From Anaerolineae bacterium UTCFX2 (GTDB lineage Bacteria > Chloroflexota > Anaerolineae > Anaerolineales > UBA4823), in assembly GCA_002050125.1 (NCBI GenBank), contig MWTA01000095.1, positions 1 to 38,622 of the forward strand: DNA of 38,622 nucleotides, given 5' to 3'. The position numbers were made by a program, and so were the translations under genes. The notes below the pieces were generated by a model. It saw only the letters and a list, made by a program, of their open reading frames with translations, was not told the origin of the DNA and did not search any database. Numbering within the stretch: the stretch's first letter is position 1; every line of letters begins with the position of its first letter. This document shows positions 6,807 to 13,434 of this stretch, one piece after another.

Positions 6807-8861
6807 CTATTCGATCGTTACCTGAACCTCTTTTGGAAACAACTGCACCTCCAAGCCAGCCGGGGCTTCGATTTGAACCTGGACGGTCTGGGTTCCCGGC
6901 GCAGTATTGGTTAAGTGAATTGATGCAATCACCAAAGAGGGATCGGCGCGAATCTTATCCAGAAGAAAACGAGGCCCGATTAACAGCACCGAGATCGTTT
7001 GCGGGGAGACGCTTACGGTAATCTCTTCATCGTTCAGGGCATTCTGGTAATGGACCAGTGGCTCCAATACCAGATAGCCCGTAACTGGCGTAATTGTAAC
7101 TTGAACCCGGACACTGCGAATGACTTCGCTCTCTGAATTCAAAACGGTTATCTCACTCGGAACGATGAGCGGCACATCTGCGCTGTAATCCGAGGTTTGA
7201 TTGGTCAGACTGATCGGAGCAGTTGTAATGAAGGGACCCACATCGTTCAAATCTGCTTGTGATCCGGTGAGCGTCACCGTAGAAGGAATTACTTCAACCT
7301 GCGTGACTTCATAATCCGGTCCCACCTGGCGGTCATCGACCGCGGCTTGAACGCCAACCTCCCTGGAGAAGAAGATGCGGTTAATCGTCACCGTGGCGAC
7401 AACCTGATCGGGCTGGACGTCTGCTCCTTCGATCAACGCCCCATCCGAATCGAGCAGCACAGCCGCGCCAGATTCTTGGAAATCCGTTCTGCGGTTACCA
7501 ATCTGGATGTCAAAGCGCCCCCCGGCTACTTTATCTATTACTGACTGCGGTCCGCTCGCCTGAATGGTCCTTGGCGCCAGCGTTACATCTTGTACGGCAT
7601 AGCCGGGCGGAAGGTTGGATAGATCAACAATCCTGACGGTGGGGGTGATCGTTTTTGAAGCCTCGATTTCTAAGGACACATCCAGATTTGTTGGAGTCAC
7701 TGACATTGTCTGAATAAACGGATCGGCAGTCACGACGCGGACGGGGATCGAGTGGATGCCTTCAGTAAGGTTATCCAAATCGACCACTGCCTGCACGCTG
7801 GACGCGCTAAGCGTATTGATTCGATCGCCGGTCGTCTGAACCTGCACACCGACCGTAGAGGGGAGTTCGCTCACCAACAAAAAACCCGCCGATGGACCAT
7901 TTACCGACAATGGCACATCGGACAAGTTCACCTGCCCTGGCGGATTGGTTTGAAAAATGACGATTACCCAAGCAATAATCGCCAGAACAATTGAGAAGAA
8001 GACATTAATCAGCGTGGATTGCAGCCCTCCTGCTTGCAGCCAATTCCAGCGAAAACGTGAAGTATCCTCTAACTGTGCGCCAAAGCGGTCGATCCAGTTA
8101 TCCAGTTCGCCGGGCGCAAGATCAAGATAAAGCCGTCCGCCAAACGCCACCGAAACCCAACCCGTTTCTTCCGACACGATGATGATCATCGTATCCTGCA
8201 CTTTACTGGACAAACCCAGCGCAGCCCGGTGGCGCGTCCCCAGTTGGGTATTGCCCATATTCTGCGTTTCGACGGGCAAAATGCAGCTTGCCGCCACAAG
8301 CCGTTCGCCGCGCAGCACAACCGCGCCGTCGTGCAGCGGTGTTTTCGGGGTAAAAATGGTCAGCAGCAGTTCGGGAGAGATAACTTCAGCCTGCATGCGG
8401 ATGCCAGTCTCAACGACATCCTGTAACAACGTCTTGCCTTCGAGCACAATCAGCGCGCCGGTCATCGAGTGGGAAAGTTGTCCAACTGCGGTGATCAGCG
8501 AATACTTGAACCGCTCGAAATTCGTAATCGATCCGCCCAGCCGTCCAAACTGCCCCAACCCAACAAATACCCGCCGAAGTTCATCCTGAAACAGGATCGG
8601 CAGCGCAATCGCGCCGGCGATAAGCGCAAAACGGACCAGCCAGCTCAGGGTGTTCAGTGGCAAGATTACCAGCAACCCGCCGCCAATAATCGCCGCAACG
8701 ATGACACCCCTTAATAGCTGGAGCGCGCGCGTCTGGTTCAGCGCCTGAAAAGCGACGAACAACACGATTGCCACCAGCGTGATATCGATCAAATTACTGA
8801 TGGTGATATGCGAGAAAACAAAACTGAGCTGTAAAGCAAGGTTGAGGACCGTACTACTCAT
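6807..8861 (-). CDS. cdaA: Fused diadenylate cyclase CdaA with CdaR-like YbbR repeats
   Basis: CdaA makes c-di-AMP from two ATP; CdaR (YbbR) is its membrane-bound regulator with external domains. In Firmicutes they are separate neighbouring genes, but here one 684-aa frame holds both. Residues 1-95 have three membrane helices. Residues about 110-260 form the DAC domain, with LHDGAVV (DGA at 178-180) and the RHR motif (GTRHRAALG, 210-212). A fourth helix at about 284-303 crosses the membrane again. Residues about 310-684 contain four YbbR-type beta repeats with the pattern ...VxxSP..V.V.GP, for example LAPRTIQASGPQSVIDKV and VSPQTISVLLIGPRFLLDKI. No glmM is adjacent. No internal stop or restart suggests a sequencing join. 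Confidence 0.93.
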   Translation of the reverse strand: MSSTVLNLALQLSFVFSHITISNLIDITLVAIVLFVAFQALNQTRALQLLRGVIVAAIIGGGLLVILPLNTLSWLVRFALIAGAIALPILFQDELRRVFVGLGQFGRLGGSITNFERFKYSLITAVGQLSHSMTGALIVLEGKTLLQDVVETGIRMQAEVISPELLLTIFTPKTPLHDGAVVLRGERLVAASCILPVETQNMGNTQLGTRHRAALGLSSKVQDTMIIIVSEETGWVSVAFGGRLYLDLAPGELDNWIDRFGAQLEDTSRFRWNWLQAGGLQSTLINVFFSIVLAIIAWVIVIFQTNPPGQVNLSDVPLSVNGPSAGFLLVSELPSTVGVQVQTTGDRINTLSASSVQAVVDLDNLTEGIHSIPVRVVTADPFIQTMSVTPTNLDVSLEIEASKTITPTVRIVDLSNLPPGYAVQDVTLAPRTIQASGPQSVIDKVAGGRFDIQIGNRRTDFQESGAAVLLDSDGALIEGADVQPDQVVATVTINRIFFSREVGVQAAVDDRQVGPDYEVTQVEVIPSTVTLTGSQADLNDVGPFITTAPISLTNQTSDYSADVPLIVPSEITVLNSESEVIRSVRVQVTITPVTGYLVLEPLVHYQNALNDEEITVSVSPQTISVLLIGPRFLLDKIRADPSLVIASIHLTNTAPGTQTVQVQIEAPAGLEVQLFPKEVQVTIE

Positions 8862-9005
8862 AGTAAAAATACGTTTCCCAGTCCAGGTATCCTAAACCTT
8901 ATTCGCCGATAATGGCTGAATCAATTTCAACTTCATCCATGATAACATCAAATACAGACGGCGTTTAATCGGAATTTCAAAGCGATCGATTTTTTCGCTT
9001 GTTGT

Positions 9006-9014
9006 TGGTAAAAT
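9006..9014 (+). promoter_or_regulatory. Extended -10 upstream of the lipoprotein/MBOAT operon
   Basis: TGG followed by TAAAAT matches the extended -10 seen at other promoters in this window. The -35 is weak. The predicted start is about 35 nt before the TTG start codon at 9056. Confidence 0.45.
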
Positions 9015-9055
9015 TACCGCCGGGGATAAGCTCGCCGCATTGATGAAAGGGAACC

Positions 9056-9457
9056 TTGAAACATACACTCTTCCGAACATTGGTTTTAGTGATCGGCGTC
9101 GCGCTGGTATTATCCGGCTGCGCTAGTCAGGGCAAAGGCAGCGCCGCTCAGGCTGTGGTAAATTACTTGAAGGCGCTGGCTGCGCGCGATCTGAACGGAA
9201 TGATTGCCGCTTCGTGTGCGGACTGGGAGGCAGACGCCAGAACTGAATACGACTCATTCACAGCCGTCACCCTGGAACTCAAAGATCTGCAGTGCCAGCA
9301 AGTCGGCGGAGAAGGCGATTCTGCCAAAGTCACCTGCAGCGGGTCGCTCATCGCAAATTACGGCGCCGAAGACCTCGTGATTGACATTGCCGACCGTCCA
9401 TTCCGGGCTGTCCTCCAGGCGGGCGAGTGGCGGATGTGCGGTTATTCTCAGGAGTGA
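9056..9457 (+). CDS. Small lipoprotein, NTF2-like/DUF4878-type fold suspected
   Basis: The 133-aa product has a signal peptide with lipobox LSGC (Cys22). The mature part starts with AAQAVVNYLKALAARDLNGMI, a pattern common in NTF2-like lipoproteins, and ends with a beta-rich region closing on AGEWRMCGY. Three further cysteines (in ASCAD, LQCQQ and VTCSG) and the final MCG could form disulfides outside the cell. The start is TTG with AAAGGG 5 nt upstream. It is first in the operon with the 45-aa microprotein (4-nt gap) and the MBOAT. A specific function is not known. Confidence 0.85.
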   Translation: MKHTLFRTLVLVIGVALVLSGCASQGKGSAAQAVVNYLKALAARDLNGMIAASCADWEADARTEYDSFTAVTLELKDLQCQQVGGEGDSAKVTCSGSLIANYGAEDLVIDIADRPFRAVLQAGEWRMCGYSQE

Positions 9458-9461
9458 CGCT

Positions 9462-9599
9462 ATGCGCATACTCTCCAGACTGGCGCACACCCTGTTTACG
9501 CGTGAAAACCTTTATGCGCTCCTGATTTGTCTGATCTTGATTGGACTGCTGATTTTAACCGCCGATCAATCCCCCCAATGGATTTATCAGGGGTTTTAG
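9462..9599 (+). CDS. DltX-like microprotein, 45 aa, C-terminal WIYQGF
   Basis: A short gene with an excellent ribosome site (AGGAG, 7 nt before ATG). It begins 4 nt after the lipoprotein stop and ends 13 nt before the MBOAT start. The basic N-terminus (MRILSRLAHTLFTREN) stays inside, one helix at about 17-34 spans the membrane, and the short outside tail ends in WIYQGF at the very C-terminus. Known DltX proteins are about 50 aa with the same topology. They end in an aromatic-x-Tyr-x-x-Phe motif (such as FIYNEF) whose Tyr is proposed to carry the acyl group between DltB and DltD. Size, topology, tail and position next to a DltB-like MBOAT all agree. Assignment is by motif and context only. Confidence 0.8.
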   Translation: MRILSRLAHTLFTRENLYALLICLILIGLLILTADQSPQWIYQGF

Positions 9600-9612
9600 A
9601 CCGGAAATTCGA

Positions 9613-11064
9613 TTGCAATATATTCTGGTTTTCAGTTTATGTGCGCTCGCGATTGGCTGGGCAAGACCGCGTAAAGCGTTCAGCGCAGCGGTGCTTTTCG
9701 TCAGCTTGCTTTCTATTTTCTGGCTTCAGCCGCTCTCGCCGGTTCGCAATCTGGATTTCTGGCTTCCACTAGCGTCGATTGGAATGACCTGTTTCGTCTG
9801 GGCTGTGACTTACCCTGGAGAAGGGCGTCCGGTTAAACAGATCCTCCCCGGGCTGATATTAATCCTGTGCGTCATCCTGGGCATCGCGTTGACCCGCTAT
9901 CTCGAACCGCTCTGCTGCCTGACGCAATCGCGCCCCCCGACAATTGAGGTTATCCTGGTCGCCAGCGCATCTATTCTTCTTGGCTCAGCGGCTGTTTTCT
10001 TCGTATTACCGGCAAGACCAGCCTTTTTGTGGATCACCATAGCAATCCTGGTTGGCTTGTTTGTGGTGTTGAAGAGCGAGCCAATCGTCATAAAATTGAG
10101 TGGCTGGCTGCGCGGCATAATGGGACAATCGCAAACGCTGGCAGCTCCGACCGACTTGGCGTGGCTGGGCATTTCTTTTTTGACTTTCCGGCTGCTTCAT
10201 GTCGTGCGCGACCGCCAATCCGGTCGACTCCCGGCATATTCGTTGATTGACTTCGCCGCATATGCATTGTTCTTCCCGGCGGTGATATCTGGACCCATCG
10301 ACCGTTCGCAGCATTTCATGTCTGAGATGGAAAAGGCGCGCGCGAGTCAAACTGACGTCGGCTGGCAGAATGTGACAAAGAAAAACACTTTGGGAGGCGC
10401 CAGGCGCATCTTGATCGGCTCTTTCAAGAAAATTGTCCTTGCCGACAGCCTGGCATTTTTTGCATTGAACGCCCAGAATGCCGAACAATCTACGTCAACG
10501 TTCTGGACGTGGGTGTTGCTGCTCGCGTTCGCGTTGAGAATTTATCTGGATTTTTCGGGTTACACCGACATCGCGCTGGGCGCTGCACTGCTGATGGGAA
10601 TTACCCTGCCGGAGAATTTCGACCAGCCCTATTTCAAACAAAACATCACCGCATTTTGGAATAGCTGGCATATCACCTTAGCCCAGTGGTTTCGCAGTTA
10701 CGTCTTCTATCCGTTTACGCGCTTCCTTAGAACCAAACACGGCTTCTTACCCGCCTGGCTCGTCATCCTGAGCGGTCAGGCGTTGACCATGTCGCTCATC
10801 GGACTCTGGCATGGGATCACCTGGAATTTTCTGATCTGGGGGCTGTGGCACGCTTTAGGACTTTTCGTTCAGAACCGTTGGTCCGAGTGGGTGCGGGTGC
10901 GCCTGCCAATGGGTTCAATTTCACCCCAGGCTCAAATGCTCCTGAAGACCGGCGGATGGGCGATGACATTTCTGTTCGTCAGCCTGGGATGGGTCTGGTT
11001 TTCCATGCCCACCCCAGAGCTGGCGCTGCGTGTTTTCAGCCGGCTGTTTGGCATTTCTGGATGA
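9613..11064 (+). CDS. MBOAT-family acyltransferase, DltB-like
   Basis: MBOAT proteins move acyl groups across or onto substrates at the membrane; bacterial members (DltB, AlgI, PatA) modify cell-envelope polymers. The 483-aa protein has about 11 hydrophobic segments. Signatures are FFPAVISGPIDRSQHF (close to the DltB SGPIDR motif), DFSGYTDIALGAALLMG, NSWHITLAQWFRSYVFYPF and the active-site histidine in GLWHGITW (His400). The start is a TTG at 9613 with a weak GGA upstream; no in-frame ATG is available before it. It is preceded by a DltX-like microprotein and overlaps the downstream SGNH gene by 4 nt, so the three are likely one machine. No acyl-ligase (DltA) or carrier (DltC) gene is present in the window, so the donor is unknown. 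Confidence 0.92.
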   Translation: MQYILVFSLCALAIGWARPRKAFSAAVLFVSLLSIFWLQPLSPVRNLDFWLPLASIGMTCFVWAVTYPGEGRPVKQILPGLILILCVILGIALTRYLEPLCCLTQSRPPTIEVILVASASILLGSAAVFFVLPARPAFLWITIAILVGLFVVLKSEPIVIKLSGWLRGIMGQSQTLAAPTDLAWLGISFLTFRLLHVVRDRQSGRLPAYSLIDFAAYALFFPAVISGPIDRSQHFMSEMEKARASQTDVGWQNVTKKNTLGGARRILIGSFKKIVLADSLAFFALNAQNAEQSTSTFWTWVLLLAFALRIYLDFSGYTDIALGAALLMGITLPENFDQPYFKQNITAFWNSWHITLAQWFRSYVFYPFTRFLRTKHGFLPAWLVILSGQALTMSLIGLWHGITWNFLIWGLWHALGLFVQNRWSEWVRVRLPMGSISPQAQMLLKTGGWAMTFLFVSLGWVWFSMPTPELALRVFSRLFGISG

Positions 11065-12272
11065 TGAACGACACCTCGGATTTGAACCGCCAATCAACAA
11101 AGGCAAAGACCGTCGAGAAAGCGCAGCCAACAGGACACCCGCCGGATGGTGAAGGGGTTTCTATCCAGCGGGTGCTTTTGAAAACTGCGCTGCTATTTCT
11201 GATCGTCAACCTGCTGTTTGCGCTCTTCTACCCCATGGACACCCTGGGCAAAGCGTCGCTATACAACCGCCTCTTCCCGGGGCGTACGCGGCTGCCATAC
11301 GGCGATAATCCCGACAAGGCGTACAACCTCAGCCTTTTCAACCTGGAGGCAATGTTTGCCTCGCACGAGATCGCCAGCGGGAAAAAACCTGCCGACGAGT
11401 TTCGCGTGATCCTCATCGGCGACTCGTCCACGTGGGGATATCTCTTACACTCGAATGACACGTTATCTTCCCAACTGAACAATCTGCAGGCGCGCCACCC
11501 CGACGGGCGGCGAATTCGCTTCTACAACCTGGGCTACCCGGTCATGTCGCTGGCAAAGGACCTGCTGATCCTGTCGCGCGCGCTGAGGTATGAGCCGGAC
11601 CTGATCGTTTGGCTGGTAACGCTCGAGTCGTTCCCATCCGATAAGCAGCTCTTTTCGCCATTGTTGCAGAATAACCCGGAAGCTATGGCGGAGCTTATTG
11701 AGCAATACAAACTCAACTTGAGAATGGATAACCTGGAAGATCATCGGGAGGTTTGGGAACGCAGCTTGTTCAAAGCCCGCCGTCCACTGGCGGATCTGCT
11801 GCGGCTCCAATTTTATGGACCGTTATGGGCAGCCACCGGCATCGATCAAGAAATACCCGCGACCTATACGCCGCGCCAAGAAGACCTAGAGCCAGACGAG
11901 GGTTTTCACGACTTGAAACCGCCCCATTTGGCAGCCGGGGATCTCGCTTTGGATGTCCTGGCAGCCGGAGTTTCCATGTCAGCCCCTACGCCGGTTGTGA
12001 TCATCAATGAACCGATCTTCATCAGCCAAGGCGTCAACAGCGATATTCGATATAATTTCTATTATCCGCGCTGGGCATACGACGATTATCGGCGCATTTT
12101 GGCTGCCCACGCCAACCAAAACCAATGGCGCTATTATGATTTTTGGGATCGAATTTCCAATGCGGAATTTACAAACACCGCAGTGCACCTTTCCCCTCAA
12201 GGCAGCCGCGATCTGGCGGGGCTCGTTTTGAGCGCGGTGCTTGGAACCGTTCAAACAACGCGCAAGCCTTGA
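11061..12272 (+). CDS. SGNH-type membrane-anchored protein, probable acyl-transfer partner
   Basis: A 403-aa protein with one helix near the N-terminus (about residues 40-60) and a large external domain. It has the SGNH block I motif ILIGDSSTWGYLL (Ser122) and a C-terminal histidine block AVHLSPQG (His376). The usual Asp three residues before that His is replaced by Thr, so the catalytic Asp may come from elsewhere. Such proteins act with MBOATs as O-acyl transferases (AlgX/AlgJ- or DltD-like roles). The first ATG (11061) overlaps the MBOAT stop and is directly followed by a second ATG at 11064. The polymer modified is not known. Confidence 0.85.
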   Translation: MMNDTSDLNRQSTKAKTVEKAQPTGHPPDGEGVSIQRVLLKTALLFLIVNLLFALFYPMDTLGKASLYNRLFPGRTRLPYGDNPDKAYNLSLFNLEAMFASHEIASGKKPADEFRVILIGDSSTWGYLLHSNDTLSSQLNNLQARHPDGRRIRFYNLGYPVMSLAKDLLILSRALRYEPDLIVWLVTLESFPSDKQLFSPLLQNNPEAMAELIEQYKLNLRMDNLEDHREVWERSLFKARRPLADLLRLQFYGPLWAATGIDQEIPATYTPRQEDLEPDEGFHDLKPPHLAAGDLALDVLAAGVSMSAPTPVVIINEPIFISQGVNSDIRYNFYYPRWAYDDYRRILAAHANQNQWRYYDFWDRISNAEFTNTAVHLSPQGSRDLAGLVLSAVLGTVQTTRKP

Positions 12273-12309
12273 TTCTACAAAACCTAATCTTTCCCTGCCC
12301 CTCACCGGA

Positions 12310-12315
12310 TATAAT
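12310..12315 (+). promoter_or_regulatory. -10 element before the SGNH lipoprotein
   Basis: TATAAT 12 nt before the ATG at 12328, with no clear -35. If used, the mRNA leader would be about 5 nt and lack a ribosome site. This could give the second SGNH gene its own transcript within the operon. Confidence 0.4.
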
Positions 12316-12327
12316 TCAAATTCGAAT

Positions 12328-13395
12328 ATGAAACCCTCATTGCTCACATTAGTATTTATCACCGGCATACTCATTGCTGGATGCACCTCTGCCCAATCAG
12401 CCGCCCTCTCCGGCGCTCTGGAGACGCCGCCAGCAGCGCTTGCGTCTCCATCGCGTGCCCTCACCCAGCCTGTTTCGACCGCAACATCTGCGCCTCAGAA
12501 CTCTACAACGCCTGTCACACCGGCAACGGTATCCCCAGCCACGACAAACACAAAACCGGTTAAGCCCGTTGCATCGAAAGCGCCTACACGCAGTTCAGCG
12601 ATCCCCAGCCTGACGCCCTTCCAAAACTCAACCGCCGCCCCCACCCTGGGACCGGATGGTTGGAAAGAACTGCCAGTCATCCCAACTATCGACGATGAAG
12701 TGCTTAAAATTTATGCCCGCGGACTCGATCTGGGAAACAATCTGCAGGCTTTTTCCAAAATCGGGGATTGCGGAAGCACCCCTGCCTGGTTTTTAGGCGA
12801 TTTCGACCGGGGACCGCGCTATTTCCGCCTCGGCGAGTATGAGTATCTCCAGGATGTCATCCAATATTTTCAAGGATCGTTTGACCGCACCAGCTTGGCA
12901 GCCAGGTCGGGGTTTAACGCCTCGGCATTATTCGTGCCATTGTGGGCTGACCGCAAATTCTGCGAAGCTAACGAGACGCCTCTGGCATGTGAGTACCGCG
13001 TTCACCGACCGATCGCCGCGTTTATTATGCTGGGTACAAACGATGTATGGCGCCCGGCTGAATTCGAACCGCAGATGCGCAAAATCATCGAGTTTTCAAT
13101 TGAAAATGGGGTCATTCCAATCCTGGTCACCAAAGCTGACAACCAGGAAGGGGATGGCAGTATAAACGCCACAATTGCCCGGCTGGCTTTGGAGTATAAA
13201 GTTCCACTGTGGAACTTCTGGAAAGCTGTGAGCGGGCTGCCTGAAGAAGGCCTCCAGGAGGACGGCGTTCACCTGACCTGGGCAGCCAACCACTTCGACG
13301 ACCCTCTGGCAATGAACAGCGCCTGGCCGGTTCGTAACCTCACTGCCTTGCAGGTCTTGAACCAATTGTGGCAAAAAGTGAGTCAATCGAAATAA
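12328..13395 (+). CDS. SGNH-like lipoprotein with Ser/Thr/Pro-rich linker
   Basis: A 355-aa lipoprotein (lipobox IAGC, Cys19). Residues about 20-115 are a low-complexity linker of Ala, Thr, Pro and Ser that should lift the domain away from the membrane. The globular part is SGNH/GDSL-like. Block III is GTND (236-239) and block V is DGVH (Asp312, His315), both intact. Block I reads KIGDCGS (146-148 GDC), with Cys where the nucleophilic Ser usually stands. It may be a cysteine-nucleophile or non-hydrolytic member. It follows the first SGNH gene by 55 nt and is last in the operon, convergent with the kinase at 13435. Confidence 0.85.
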   Translation: MKPSLLTLVFITGILIAGCTSAQSAALSGALETPPAALASPSRALTQPVSTATSAPQNSTTPVTPATVSPATTNTKPVKPVASKAPTRSSAIPSLTPFQNSTAAPTLGPDGWKELPVIPTIDDEVLKIYARGLDLGNNLQAFSKIGDCGSTPAWFLGDFDRGPRYFRLGEYEYLQDVIQYFQGSFDRTSLAARSGFNASALFVPLWADRKFCEANETPLACEYRVHRPIAAFIMLGTNDVWRPAEFEPQMRKIIEFSIENGVIPILVTKADNQEGDGSINATIARLALEYKVPLWNFWKAVSGLPEEGLQEDGVHLTWAANHFDDPLAMNSAWPVRNLTALQVLNQLWQKVSQSK

Positions 13396-13434
13396 TCTCC
13401 CCGCACTAGACCAACCGGACAGTTAAAATCAGGG

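Noticed and set aside
6335..7021. Plus-strand open frame opposite the DHH and CdaA-CdaR genes
   Set aside because: No ribosome site or motif; both opposite genes are well supported.
8921..8962. Short minus-strand frame reading MDEVEIDSAIIGE upstream of cdaA
   Set aside because: Only 13 codons, no ribosome site, and it overlaps a likely promoter region.
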